NCBI GenBank assembly: GCA_039820545.1 | Contig: JBCBPW010000002.1 | Location: 144,582-208,581, forward strand | Direction: 5' to 3' | DNA length: 64,000 bases | Origin: JALEFZ01 sp039820545 | Lineage (GTDB): Bacteria; Bacteroidota; Bacteroidia; J057 | Part shown: positions 35,515-49,700 of the stretch, in pieces | How positions within the stretch are numbered: the stretch's first letter is position 1 | Layout of the letters: the number at the start of each line of letters is the position of its first letter | The notes under the pieces: model-generated | Databases searched by the model: none | What the model was told of the DNA's origin: nothing | The model's input: the letters and a program-made list of their open reading frames with translations, nothing else | Program-made: the position numbers and the translations under genes

Positions 35515-36119
35515 TTATTATAACATTGAGAAGTCAGACATAAGAAGACAGACGATCTTTCATCAAGAAAAGTTTGAGCAATCTGTCTATCTCCTATCCC
35601 TCATTAAATTTCGATTGCAAAGATAGGGGAAAGTTCGGTTATCGAAACGGACGTCTAGCAGACGTTTGGGATGATTGAGAATTTGAGGGAGTGGATCATT
35701 CTTTAGCTTCCCTAAGAACGAGTTCAAAGAGTGAAGGCGAGATCCTGAATCCTAGTTTTTGAAGTTCTATCAACAGAGGGATAGGGGCTATGGTGATCCT
35801 CATTTACGTCTCATAAAAAATACATCCTCCTAAATCCTCTCATCCTGAGAATCCTGTTAAGTACCTACACAAATAAAGACGTAGAACACTGCCTCCTCTT
35901 GAGCATATATTTAGCCTTATTTACAAACTGAAAGGGACCAGTTCTGCGCTTAGCAGGAGAGAGAATTTTCCATACATAAGCAAATCGAAATCATAGGGCA
36001 TTGGATTCTTCTCACACAAAAAAGCCCAACTACACATCCGTAGCTGGGCTTAGCTAAGCGCGCGTACACGCACAAGTATCTCTTATCCCACGGTCTCTCC
36101 TCTCGTAGCGAAGCGGTCC
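35515..36119. other. Intergenic region, no gene seen
   Basis: 605 bp between manC and asd, both minus strand. Apart from the manC terminator at its left end I find no open frame, RNA gene or repeat. It should contain the asd promoter. Confidence 0.5.
36018..36050 (-). terminator. Terminator downstream of manC
   Basis: On the minus strand AGCCCAGCTAC and GTAGTTGGGCT pair over 11 bp (one G-T wobble) with a 6-base loop, and TTTTTT follows. Located about 70 bp beyond the manC stop. Confidence 0.82.
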
Positions 36120-37214
36120 CTACACATAAGGCTCGCCATGACTACTCTTCAGATCCGTCACGATCTCCTTGATAAACTGCTCATCATCTTTTTTACAGAT
36201 AAGCAGGGCATTCTCAGTGTCGACGACGATGAAGTCCTCCATGCCTTTGACCACAATCATTTTTCCCTCCTTGTCTGTTTTGATCATGTTATTTCCTCCT
36301 TCATACATGATCACATTGCCTTGCAGGGCATTTTCGTGTGCATCTCTGTGGCTATTGGCATGTACAGATCCCCAGGTCCCCAAGTCGCTCCAGCCAAAAT
36401 CTGCTGGAATCACATAGACGATGTTGTCCTTATCTGCCTTCTCCATGATGCCGTAGTCCATCGACTCGTTTTTGCAGACAGCATAAGTCTCTGCGATGGC
36501 AGCTCTTTCGCCCTCCGTGTAGTAAGCATCCACAATCCCGCTAAACTGCTCGGCCATGTCGGGCAGATAGTTGGTAAATGCTGTGGTGATCGTCTTGGCC
36601 GAGAAGAGGAAAATCCCTGCATTCCAGACATAATCTCCACTCTCTACAAATCCTTTGGCTACCTCTAGGTTGGGCTTCTCTGTAAATGTTTTGACTTGGT
36701 AGTATCCATTGTCTTTCTCATCCTCGATAAATTGGATGTACCCATAGCCTGTATCAGGGCGAGAAGGCGTAATTCCCAATGTCATGATGATGTCTTCCTT
36801 TTCGCAGGCTTCCAATCCCAGGAGAATTTTCTGCTTAAAGACTTCTTCCTTTTGGATCAGGTGGTCAGAGGGGGCGACCACGAAGGTAGCGTTGGGATTG
36901 ATCTTATGGATCTTGTATGCAGCATAAGCGACACAGGGAGCTGTATTTCTTCCTACAGGCTCTAAGAGGATCTGATCGTCAGACATAGAGGGAATTTGCT
37001 CTTTGACCAGATCAAAGTAGCGCTCATTGGTCACTACATAGATATTTTCAGCGGGAACAAAGCTGGCAAAGCGATCGAAAGTATCCTGAATCAGGGTTTT
37101 TCCAGTACCAAGAATATCATGGAATTGCTTGGGGAATGCGGCTCGGCTCATGGGCCAGAAGCGACTGCCGATGCCGCCTGCCATGATGATCACGTAATGG
37201 TTTTGATTTTGCAT
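36120..37214 (-). CDS. manC: Mannose-1-phosphate guanylyltransferase
   Basis: 364 residues. Makes GDP-mannose from mannose 1-phosphate and GTP, the precursor for mannose and fucose in surface glycans. The N-terminal signature is IIMAGGIGSRFWPMSRAAFPKQF, with the pyrophosphorylase loop GGxGxRxWPxSR and the Lys. Further family features: EPVGRNTAPCVAYAA (~83), VAPSDHLI (~112), GYGYIQF, TEKPNLEVAKGF with the metal/sugar region, WNAGIFLFSA, and FGWSDLGTW. The C-terminal type II isomerase domain of bifunctional ManC/AlgA proteins is absent, so it carries only the transferase activity, as usual in Bacteroidota. It stands alone with its own terminator. Confidence 0.96.
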   Translation of the reverse strand: MQNQNHYVIIMAGGIGSRFWPMSRAAFPKQFHDILGTGKTLIQDTFDRFASFVPAENIYVVTNERYFDLVKEQIPSMSDDQILLEPVGRNTAPCVAYAAYKIHKINPNATFVVAPSDHLIQKEEVFKQKILLGLEACEKEDIIMTLGITPSRPDTGYGYIQFIEDEKDNGYYQVKTFTEKPNLEVAKGFVESGDYVWNAGIFLFSAKTITTAFTNYLPDMAEQFSGIVDAYYTEGERAAIAETYAVCKNESMDYGIMEKADKDNIVYVIPADFGWSDLGTWGSVHANSHRDAHENALQGNVIMYEGGNNMIKTDKEGKMIVVKGMEDFIVVDTENALLICKKDDEQFIKEIVTDLKSSHGEPYV

Positions 37215-37719
37215 TGAAGTCCGTCCTTAATTAAGCGACAAAAGTATAGAAATTGATACGTAATGTTGTCTGAATTTTTTTCGAAATAAAAGTAAGGATT
37301 GCAGAATGCGAACAAGAATCTCTTTATTCCAATGGAAATAATCTGTGGGTGGATGGTTTGATTATGCCGAAAAACCGTAGTAAATGTCATCTTCAGTCAA
37401 CTAAGACCCATTTTGATTTTCATTCTGAATATGAATAAACCTTTCTTCTGCTCCTATCTTTCCTCATGAAATTTTCTCTCACTTTGTAACATCCCCTGTC
37501 TTCTCCTCCAATCTCTTGACCTCTTCCGAAATTCTCCCTACGACTTCTCCCCGAATATTACATAAGCAAGCGATGACACCTTGACACTAGCCTGTTCCTA
37601 CTTACATCTGACCTGTTTCATAAATGGTTAGTTCATATTTTTGGAAATGTTGTTTAGTGTCTATTCCGTTAAATGAACTGAGTGGGCGGTAAAATTTGCT
37701 TAATAGGCGGGTGAAATTT
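37215..37719. other. Divergent intergenic region upstream of the giant gene
   Basis: 505 bp between divergent manC and the giant PKD gene. A C+T-rich stretch (37.44-37.56 kb, plus strand) precedes an AT-rich proximal part. No coding frame or hairpin with a T-run was recognised; it should carry the promoter of the 17-kb gene. Confidence 0.5.
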
Positions 37720-40700
37720 ATGCGAAAAATTTTACAACGAAGTTTGGGAGCTTGGGGCTCTAAACTGGGAATCGTATGGGTGCTGGTGAGCTTGATGGGT
37801 ACATGTGCCCACGCTCAAGTCAATGCCAACTTCACAGCGGATGTCACATCTGGCTGTAGTCCCCTCACCGTGAGGTTTACAGATCTTTCTACTGGAAATG
37901 TCAATGAGTGGTTTTGGGACTTTGGAAATGGAAATACCTCTACATTTGACGATGTGATTGCAGTGTACTCTGTACCAGGAACTTATACGGTCTCCTTGAC
38001 GGTCAGAGATACTGTAGGAGGCTTTCTCAGCACACGTACTGAGACAGGGTATATTACAGTTTTCAACGATCCTGCGGCAGACTTTGCTGTAGACACTAGT
38101 AGTGGCTGTGCCCCATTGAGTGTGAATTTCTCCGAAAATGTTACCCTAGGAGATGCAGGTATCCAATCTTACACCTGGGACTTTGGAGATGGAAATCTGG
38201 GCACGGGAGCTAATCCCAACCATATTTATACCGCAGCAGGAACTTTCACGGCGACTTTGGTTGTGGTAGACTCCAATGGCTGTCAAGACACCAGGATCTA
38301 TAATGACTTGGTTACAGTATCAGATGTGGCCAATATCTCATTTACTGCGACGCCTCAGACAGGCTGTGCCGCCCCATTGACTGTCACGTTTAATTCTACT
38401 GTCACTCCAGCGGGTACTTATTCCTATCTATGGGACTTTGGGGATGGCAATACATCGAATGCAGAAGATCCCACACATATCTATCTCGCCAATGGGGACT
38501 ACGATGTGAGCCTGACCATCATAGATGGCAGTGGCTGTCAAGAGACCGTGACACAAACCAACTTTGTTCTGATCAACCAGCCAACGGCTGAATTTTCTGC
38601 TTTAGATACAACCATCTGTACAGGGCAAAGCATACAGTTCATCAACGAATCCATCGGTGCCGATTCCTATTTATGGAATTTTGGAGATGGCAATACGTCT
38701 ACACAGACCAATCCTTTTCATACATACGCCACGCCAGGAACGTATTCGGTTTCTTTGGAGGCCATCAATTCGGCGGGTTGTAGCGACATCGAAGGGAAAT
38801 CGGGCTATGTCACGGTCAATGTGACCCCCGCACCAGGATTCACAGCCGATCAAAACATCAGTTGTAACAGTCCCATGTTTGTCAACTTCACTGACAACAG
38901 TACAGGTACGAATATTGCTTGGGAATGGGATTTTGGTAATGGCAGTTTTTCGTTTTCACAAAATCCTACCACCGTCTACCTGACACCTGGGTTGTACGAT
39001 GTATCGTTGACGGTCACATCAGCTGATGGTTGTCAGGCGACAGAGACAGTACCCAACTATATCTTTTTGGGGCAGCCTGACGCGGAGTTTGCCATGAGTC
39101 GAGTCGAGGGATGTATTCCTTTGAGTGTAGAGTTTACAGATTTGAGTACCTCTCCTACTGATCCCATCGTCACTTGGTCGTGGAACTTTGGGGATGGAAC
39201 GGGTTCTGCCCAGCAAAATCCTACGCATGTCTACACGGCTCCTGGTCAGTATACAGTCACATTGACCACTGTCACAGCGAGTGGGTGTACCAATGTGGAG
39301 ACCTTTCAGTTTATCGAGGCAGGGACCCTTCCTACAGCGGAGTTTGATGCCAACCCTTTGTTAGCCTGTGTAGGAGATGTGATTCAGTTTCAAGATTTGA
39401 CGACAGGAGGAGCTACAGAGTGGGAATGGAACTTCGGCGACGATCCCTTGGGTTCTGCCCAGCAAAATCCTGCCTATACGTACAATGACACGGGCTCGTT
39501 CAACGTCACTTTAGTCGTTTCTAACCTTGGGTGTCGTGATACGATGACGAAGTTGGATTTCATCCGAATCAATGGACCTGTAGCCGACTTCAGTTTCACG
39601 CCTACTGTAGGCTGTAATCCTCCTTTGACAGTCGCCTTCTTGGATGAGTCGGGTACAGCGGACACCTATATCTGGGATTTTGGAGATGGCAATACATCGA
39701 CTGCCCAAAACCCTACCCATACCTACACGGGTACAGGAGATTTTACCATCACGCTTACCGTCAGCAGTACGACTACAGGTTGTGTGGACAATGAGCAAGC
39801 CAATATTTCGATCACCAATCCCAGTGCGAATTTTACTTCGGATGTAGACTTTGGGTGTGGGCCTTTGGAGGTGAATTTCACAGAGACTTCTTCTAATGCA
39901 ACGGCCTTTTTCTGGGATTTTGGAGATGGCAATACCTCTACAGCAGCCAATCCCACCCATACCTATGCTGCTTCGGGAGAATTTACTGTTACATTGATTG
40001 CGTCGGATGGAAACTGTGCTGATACGCTTGTGCGTACCAACTACATCGACGTCATCGGTCCTGACGCGAACTTCAGCGCGGGGACGCTGACAGGTTGTGC
40101 GCCGCTGGGCGTGACATTTACGGACCTCTCGGTCGCAGACTCGGGGACCTCACTGGTCAATTGGCAGTGGGACTTCGGAGATGGTGGGGTAGGCACAGGC
40201 CCTAATCCGACTTATACGTTCAACACGCCAGGGAATTATGACATTACGTTACGCGTCCTGGATTCGGAAGGCTGTATTGACAGCATCACACGCACCAGCT
40301 ATATCCAGCCTACCTTCCCGACGGCAGCGTTTACTACGACAGACTCTACAGGTTGTCCAGGTTCCTTAATTTCCTTCATCAACCAATCGGTCGGACAAGG
40401 ATTGAGTTACAATTGGGATTTTGGAGACGGGACCAGTTCTTCTGCGCCTAATCCTATACACCTATTCCCTGGAAACGGAAACTACAACATCACCCTCACG
40501 GTGACAGACGGGAATGGCTGTATCGATGCCCGCGTCAAGTCGAGCTTTATATCAATTGCCAATCCAACAGCCAACTTCGTGGCTGATACGACTTCGGCTA
40601 CCTGTCCTCCCCTCACGGTAAACTTTACAGACATCTCAAGTGCAGATGTGGTGAGTTGGTATTGGGAGTTTGGAGATGGGAGTACGTCTACGCTGGCGAA

Positions 40701-43700
40701 TCCTTCCAAGATCTATGCAACAGCAGGCGACTTCACCGTCCGACTGATCGTCGAGTCCAATGATGGCTGTCGCGACACGATGGAGATGACGGACCTCGTC
40801 CAGATCAGTGGTCCTACGGGGACCTTTGGGTTCAATCCTGTGGCAGGATGTAATCCTTTAAATGTCACCTTTAGTGTCAACAGTCCCGATCCTTCTTACA
40901 CTTATGATTGGGACTTTGGCGATGGTACAGGGGGGACGGGTACGACCATTAACCATACTTATTTTAACGATACCACGATCAATCCTACCATGCTGATTGA
41001 AGATGCTTCGGGTTGTATCGTGTCAGTCACCAGTCCCAATCCAGTGGAGATTTATCCCCTGCCTGTACCTGCCTATACGGTGACAGTGACAGAGATCTGC
41101 TTGGGTGAATCTTTGACCTTTACCAATACGACGACCTCAGAGCGCGCAATTGTAGACTTCACGTGGATATTTGGAGATGGAGATAGTTCTAATTTGACGA
41201 ATCCTTCGCACACCTATCTGGATACAGGGATGTATGTGGTCCAGTTGGTGGCGACGACGGTGGATGGTTGTGAAGACACAGCAGCAAGCCCAATCACGAT
41301 TCGTGTAACGGCTCCTCCTACGGCTGCTTTTACCGCGGCACCTACCGCAGCTTGTGAACCTGCCAGTGTAGCGTTTTTGGAGTCTTCCTCTGGTTATTTT
41401 TCAATTATAGATTGGGCTTGGGATTTTGGAGATGGAGTAGGGGACAATGGCCAGATCATTCCCCCGCATACTTACATCAATGATGGGATTTATGCCGCTA
41501 CCTTGACAGTGACAGACAATCGAGGCTGTACAGGTTCTGCCACGCGAAACATTACTGTGAATCCGCTACCCAATGTGGATTTCAGTGCGTTTCGATATGG
41601 CTGTGCCCCACTTCCGGTGGCTTTTACGGATTTGACGACAGGTTCTTTTCCTGCTACGGACTGGGAATGGGATTTTGGAGATGGATTGACTTCTACCCAA
41701 CAAAACCCTACACATATCTATGCCAATGATGGCAACTACACCGTTACCCTGACGGTGACAGATACCAATGGATGTCGCCGTACCTTGACGCGCAATAATT
41801 ACATCCAGCTTGGGCGTCCCAATGCCGCTTTTAGCTCCAATGCGGGCATCACTTGCCCACCTCAGACGGTCAACTTTAACAACCTCTCTTTGGGAGACAC
41901 GACCATCAGCTACGCTTGGGACTTTGGCGATGGTGTGACATCTAATCTGACGAACCCCACACACACCTACACGACTTCCGATACGTTTGATGTGCGCTTA
42001 GTTGTGACCAATATCTTTGGTTGTACCGATACGGCGATAGATCCACAGCATGTCATTACCTATGATTTGCCGATTCCGAGCTTTACGGTTTCAGATTCTC
42101 AGGCCTGTGTACCTGAAAATATCATTTTCACGAGTACCAGTACACCCAGTCCGAGTGGAGCAGCCCTTGTATCCTATCAATGGGACTTTGGTACAGGAAC
42201 AGGTACAAGTACGCCCACGACGAGTTTCCTCTATACCTCAGACGGAACCTATACAGCTAGCTTGACTGTAACCGACGCCAATGGCTGTAGCAACAGCACC
42301 ACACGTACCATCCGAATCTTTCCCAATCCTGTGGTCGACTTCGTAGCAGGGGATACCGTAGGATGTGCCGTAACCAGTATTGGATTTACGGATATGACGA
42401 CAGGAAGCTTTGCACCTGTGTCTTGGTTGTGGGACTTCGGTGACGGGACGACGGGAACAGGACAAAACCCTGTACATACCTATTTCAATGACGGTAGCTA
42501 TGACATCAAGCTCGTGGCAACAGACATCAACGGTTGTGTCGATTCCTTGACACGTCCTAATTATATCAACCTGGATCATCCAGATGCCGATTTTAATGTT
42601 TCGGCTGTCTTGGCCTGTCCTGGGGAGGTGATTTCCTTCACAGATATCAGTACAGGACCTTTTGCCATGGTGAGTTGGGCTTGGGATTTTGGAGATGGAA
42701 ATATTTCAAATGCTCAGAATCCTACGCATGCTTATACCAATCCGGGCACATATACCGTAACCTTGATCGTCAGTGACGGCATCAACTGTCGTGATACGAT
42801 CGTTAAAACGGCCTTGGTCAATGTATACACAGGACCCTCAGCCGCTTATACTTATATCCCATCTAATGGCTGTAATCCTTTGACGGTCAGTTTTACCGAT
42901 GGGTCTACGAGTGGGTCTGTAGGCATCGTTTCTCACCTTTGGACATTTGGAGATGGTAATGGTTCTGCTCAGCAAAATCCCATCTACACCTTTACTTCAC
43001 CAGGAGTATACGATGTGCGTCTACTAGCGACGGATGCCAATGGCTGTGTAGATACAGTAACCCAATCGGTTGAAGTATTCGAAGTACCCAATGTTGCCTT
43101 CACAGCAGATATCCGCCGAGGATGCAGCCCCTTGACTGTCAATTTCTCAGATTTGACAACCACTCCTTATGTCAAGGTAGCCTGGGAATGGGATTTTGGC
43201 GATGGAAATACCTCAAATGCACCTTCTCCCTCTCATACCTATACAGACAACGGAGCCTACACCGTAAAGCTGGTCGTGACAGACCAAAACGGCTGTAAGG
43301 ATTCGGTCATACACAATGACTTTATTCGCCTCTCTCAGCCTTTTGCCAACTTCACGCTGGACCGCGCGGAGGTATGTCCCAATGAACCTATCGGAGTACA
43401 ATTTACAGATGGGACGGTACACGATACCACCATTACTTCGTGGAGTTGGAGTTTTGGAACAGGTGATAACAGCACAGATCAGAATCCACTCTATACGTAT
43501 GCTACGCCAGGTGTATATAATGTGACGCTTGAGGTGACAGACTTATTGGGTTGTACAGACGATACCACATTCACCAATATCATATCTGTCCTTTCGCCTG
43601 CCACCGCTTCCTTCATGATGTCGGATACGCTAGATTGTACACCTTTGGGCATTTCCTTCACAGATACTTCGGTACCTGGTGATACGGCCCTTCAAGCATG

Positions 43701-46700
43701 GTTGTGGGATTTTGGGACAGGCGACAGCTCGCTTCAACAGAATCCCTCTTATGTATGGACAACACCTGGAATCTACACCGTCCGCCTGACCGTGACAGAT
43801 GAAAATGGTTGTTTGACGACAGATAGCACGACGGTGCAAGCTTATGAGTTGCCTACTGCAGACTTCTTCACAGCGGATACTTTGGGTTGTAGCCCTGCCG
43901 TCATCACATTTACAGAGAATAGTACTTCCGCTGCCCCTATTGCCTACAGACGTTGGGACTTTGGAGATGGGACTTTTGTGGAGAATGTGCTGAACCCTAC
44001 GAAAACGTATGCAGGGGATGGAGACTATACGGTTTCGCTTTTGGTACGGGATGTCAATGGATGTGAGGATGTGATCACAAAAGTCAACTATATCCGGCTG
44101 TCGCATCCTGTAGCGCAATTCTCCTTTGACCAGGCAGAAGTATGTCCAGGGATTCCTGTAGGCGTGACCTTCACCGATCAATCGATCCCTGATCATCCGC
44201 TGGTATCATGGGATTGGGACTTTGGAGATGGCAATTCCTCTGCTTTACAAAATCCCACCTACTCCTATGCTGTGCCTGGAAACTATTCGGTGATTTTGAC
44301 TGTCACCAATATATATGGGTGTACCGATTCGGATACGGTGAGTGGAAGTATCACGGTCTTGAATCCACCTACAGCTGCATTCTCGGCCATAGATACAGCT
44401 GATTGTGCGCCTTTTAGTACGGGATTCCTGGATCTTTCGACTACGGGAGATACGACACTGCAAAGCTGGACGTGGGATTTTGGTGACGGGAATGGCTCAT
44501 TACAACAAAACCCTGCACATATTTATCCCAATCCCAACACATACACCGTCCAACTGACAGTAACCGATGCCAATGGCTGTCAGGACTCAGCCCAACTCAA
44601 TGTCGAAAGCTACGAGCTTCCTGTCGCAGATTTTATGTCGACTGATACACTCGGTTGTGCAGGACAATCCATAGACTTCGCAGACCTCTCCACAGGGCCG
44701 ACAATCATCACTACTTGGTTGTGGGATTTTGGAGATGGAAATACCTCTACATTTAAGAATCCCAGTCATATCTATACAGTAAATGATGTATATACGGTGA
44801 GTCTGACGGTGACAGATCTGAATGGATGTACCCACACAGTGACCAAGCCAGATTATATTCGACTGACGTCACCTGTGGCAGATTTTGATCAGGACCGTCG
44901 TCAGGCATGTCCAGGTGGAGAAATTCGGTTTGCCGATCTTTCGGTACCCGACCATCCATTGACGGATTGGTTGTGGGATTTCGGAGATGGGAATACCTCT
45001 ACCGATCAAAATCCTGCGCATACCTATGCCAATCCGGGATTCTACAATGTAAGTTTGACAGTGACCAACATCTACGGGTGTACCAACACCCTTACGAGGA
45101 ATAATCTCATTGAGATCTTTACGCCTCCTACGGCGCAGTTCAACCTCTCGGATTCTCTAGGCTGTGTGCCTTTTCCAGTCACCGTCATCAACACGTCTGT
45201 CGGAAATAGTAATGCCATCGCGAGCTTTCAGTGGACATTTGGCAATGGAGACACATCTGTGAGCAATACCACTACAGCGACTTATCTCGCAGGTGGGGCG
45301 TATGACATCGTACTAGAGGTGGCAGACACGGAGGGCTGTGTAACTACTATACAGAAGACAATCAATGCGTTTGACCGACCGACAGCGGGATTTTTCACCA
45401 ACGATGTGCAAGGATGTGTACCGCTGACGGCTTCCTTTAGTCAGACATCTTCGGGACCTGCGCCGATCAGTACGTTTACGTGGGATTTTGGCGATGGAAA
45501 TACGAGTACGCAGAGCAATCCTACCTATACCTATCAGGATAGTGGGTTATTCACCGTCCAACTCATCGTGACGGACTTCAATGGATGTGCGGATACATTG
45601 GTACGACCCGATTACATCAAATTAACAGAACCCGTAGCAGAATTTACGACGAGCAGCTTACAGCTATGTGAGGGACAGCAGGTCACCTTTACCGATGCGA
45701 GCATACCCGATACGACTATCCTCAATTACTTCTGGAACTTTGGAGATGGAACCACAGGTACAGGTAGTACAGTTCAGCATGTATATGCCAGTGACGGGAA
45801 CTACACGGTGCAGTTGATCATCGAGAATGTCGTAGGTTGCCGAGATACGATGGTGAAAACGAGTTTGGTACAAGTAGCAGATAAGCCAGAGGCACAATTT
45901 GTTCCTACAGACGTATCGGGTTGTGCGCCTTTTGCCACGTCATTCACCAATACTACCATCGTCAATACTTTCCCGATCGCAAGTTATACTTGGGACTTTG
46001 GCAATGGGGATAACTCTAATCTGCCCAATCCCAGTGCGAGCTATCCGACACCAGGTGTCTACACGGTGCAGCTGATAGCCACAGATCAAAACGGATGTGC
46101 CGATACGGTTTCACGTACAGTCGAAGCCTTTAGTTTACCTCTCGCAGACTTTACCAGTGGAGATACACTGGGCTGTGCACCGTCCACGAGTATCTTTATT
46201 AGCACCTCGACGGGTAGCTATCCGATCAGTAGCTATCTGTGGGATTTTGGGGATGGCAATACGTCCACCCAGCAGTTCCCTACCCATGTGTACACTTCCA
46301 CTGATACCTTCGATGTCACCCTACAAATAGAGGATATCAATGGTTGCCGTGATACTATTACTAAGCAGGACTATGTACGCTTGAGCTTGCCTGCACCAGA
46401 CTTTACAGTAGATACTACTTCTGCTTGTCCTGGGACCTCTCTTACCTTCATGGATACTTCTCTACCTGACCATCCCTTGACAGGTTGGTCATGGGACTTT
46501 GGAGATGGAAATACAAGTACGAGCCAGAATCCAACACATGTCTACAGTGCGACAGGCTTTTATGATGTGACTTTGACTGTGACCAATGTCTATGGATGTA
46601 GTGAGTCGATTACGAAGGTACAGTTTGTCGAAATCTTGAGTCCTCCTACGGCGCAGTTTACCCTCTCAGATACAGCGGGTTGTGTTCACTTTACACTAAA

Positions 46701-49700
46701 CCTCCTCAATACTTCTGTAGGAAATAGTGGGACAGTCACAGGGATTCTATGGGATTTGGGCAATGGGGATTCGTCTACCCTGAATAATCCAGTTATTGTT
46801 TATCCTACTTCAGGGAGCTACAACATTACGTTGACGGTGACCGATGACAATGGCTGTATATCTACCGCAACAGAGAGCGTCGCTGTGTTTGATGGACCGA
46901 CCGCTTCTTTCTTCACCAATGATATCTTAGGCTGTCCTCCACATGCGGTTGGATTTACGAATACATCTACAGGACTTGCCTCTATTGCGAGCTACGCCTG
47001 GGACTTTGGGGTAAGTGGAGGCAGCAGCACCCTTCCTTCTCCTACCTTTACTTACAATGATACAGGCAGCTATCATGTCTCTCTGATTGTGGAGGATGTC
47101 AACGGCTGTCGTGATACACTGGTACGGACAGACTATATACAAGTGCGAGAGCCACAAGCTGACTTTACGACTTCGAGCACACAGCTTTGTGAGGGGGAGA
47201 GGGTCACCTTCATGGATGCCAGTACGGGAGATACCACCTTGGTGAATTGGTTTTGGGACTTTGGAGATGGCAATACCGCCATAGGTGATACGGTGCAGCA
47301 TACCTATACAGCAGATGGAGCTTATACGGTGCGTTTGATCATTGAAAATGTAGTAGGATGCCGCGATACCATCGAGCGCGTCAACTTCATTCAGGTATCA
47401 CGCGGGCCGAATGCTGCATTTACCCTCTCATCACCAGCTGATTGTGCGCCTTTTGCCCTTACGCTGACGAATACATCTACAGCCACGACTTTCCCGATTG
47501 TGGGTTATGCATGGGATTTTGGAAATGGAGATACTTCGAATACGCTGAGTCCATCTGTCAACTATCCTATTCCTGGCGTCTATACCGTCAGACTGATTGC
47601 GACAGATCAAAACGGGTGCTCGGATACTGTATCCCAAAATGTAGAATCCTACAGCTTGCCATTTGCGGACTTCGAAAGCGCCGATACGGTAGGCTGTGCG
47701 CCTCAAAGTGTCGTCTTTGTCAATACTTCGGGTGGAAGCAATGGCTTAGCAAACTTTGCCTGGAATTTCGGTGATGGCAATAGCTCTACCGATCAATTCC
47801 CAACGCACGTTTACGCAAATAATAATATCTACGATGTATCGCTTTGGGTAGAAGATGTCAATGGCTGTCAGGACTCGATCACTAAGCAGGCCTATATTCG
47901 TCTTTCTCTTCCTGTGGCTGATTTTACAGTCAACATGCCCAGTGCTTGTCCGGGAACACCGATGACATTCTCCGATAATTCTACACCTGATACCACTCTG
48001 ACCAACTGGACTTGGGACTTTGGAGATGGGACGACAGGTACAGGATCGACAGTGAGTCATACTTATGCTTTGCCAGGACAGTATACTGTGACGCTTACAG
48101 TGACCAATGTGTTGGGTTGTGAGGATACGGAGGTAAAAACGGCCTTTGTCAATGTCTTGAATCCACCAACTGCGGCCTTCATCCCCGTAGATTCACAAGA
48201 ATGTACGCCGCTGATCACGATCTTTAACGACGTTTCTACGCCAGGAGATGGCACGATTGTCAGTTGGAGCTGGGATCTGGGCAATGGCAATACTTCTGCC
48301 TCGACCAATCCTACAGGTATCTATCCATTAGAAGGAATCTATGACGTATCCTTAATGGTGACCGATGCCAATGGGTGTGTAGATTCAGTGACAAGACAGG
48401 TGACGGCTTTGACACTTCCAGTAGCAGACTTCGTAGCGAGTGATACTTTGGGATGTTCGCAGGACATTACCTTCACAGATCTGACGGTTTCTCCCTACAA
48501 CATCGCAGGGTGGAAGTGGTACTTTGGCGATGGCGATAGCTCTACGCTACAGGCGCCTACACATACCTATTTCTTCTCGGGTACCTATGACGTGACCTTG
48601 ATTATATTCGACGAGTTTGGATGTACAGATACCATTTCCAAACCAAATTATATCAGTCTCACACGTCCTGTAGCCTTATTTGCACAGGATCAAGATGTGG
48701 TTTGTCCAGGAACCGAAGTCGCATTCTTTGACTTCTCAATTCCTGACTTCCCGATCATTGACTGGAGCTGGGACTTTGGGGACGGTGGTTCAGGTAGCGG
48801 GCAATTCCCTACGCATACCTTCACCACGCCAGGTGCTTATACCGTGACCTTGACAGTGACGAATACGCAAGGATGTACGGATACGGAGACTGCATTGATC
48901 ACTGTCAATACACCTCCACAAGCAGCCTTCAATACTTCGACCAATGGTGGTTGTGTGCCCTTGGCAGTCTCTTTCGGGGATATGTCTCAAGCATTTGGGG
49001 GGGTGAATATCATCAGTCGGCAATGGGACTTTGGAGATGGCGTAACAACGGGATCTGTCAATCCTAATTATATCTACCAAACACCAGGTGTCTATACTGT
49101 GACACTGACCGTGACGGATGGAAATGGTTGTACGCACGATACGACAGCTATAATCAATGCCCAGGGCTTACCTACCATTGATTTTACAGTCGATCAGTCT
49201 GTGGGTTGTCCGCCAGCTAATGTGACCTTTACCAACCAGACGACCACCAATGCGGGTATTCAGTCCTTCTTGTGGCACTTTGGCGATGGGGATTCTTCTG
49301 CTTTGACGAGTCCGAGCCATACCTACACAGATACTGGGGCGTTTGATGTGCAGCTGATTGCCTTTGATGTCAACGGTTGTTCGGATACCCTGCAACGCAA
49401 TGCTTACATTAGGCTGAGCTTCCCCGATGCAGATTTTACCTACACGCCTGATGAGGGCTGTCCAGGACTGACGGTACAGTTTACAGATATATCTACGCCT
49501 GATACCACGCTGGATACTTGGATTTGGGACTTTGGAGATGGATCGACGGGTACGGGAAATAACCCCCAACATACCTACAATACACCTGGACTGTATACGG
49601 TATCGCTTACCGTGGTCAATGTCCTAGGTTGTAGCCATACAGAAACCAAGACGCAGATCATTGAGGTAAATACGCCACCTTCTGTGGACTTTGCTCCATC

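Noticed and set aside
44872..47910. Assembly artefact as the cause of the six-PKD duplication
   Set aside because: The two blocks differ at many residues and slightly in length, so simple duplication of reads is unlikely; long reads would still be needed to settle copy number.
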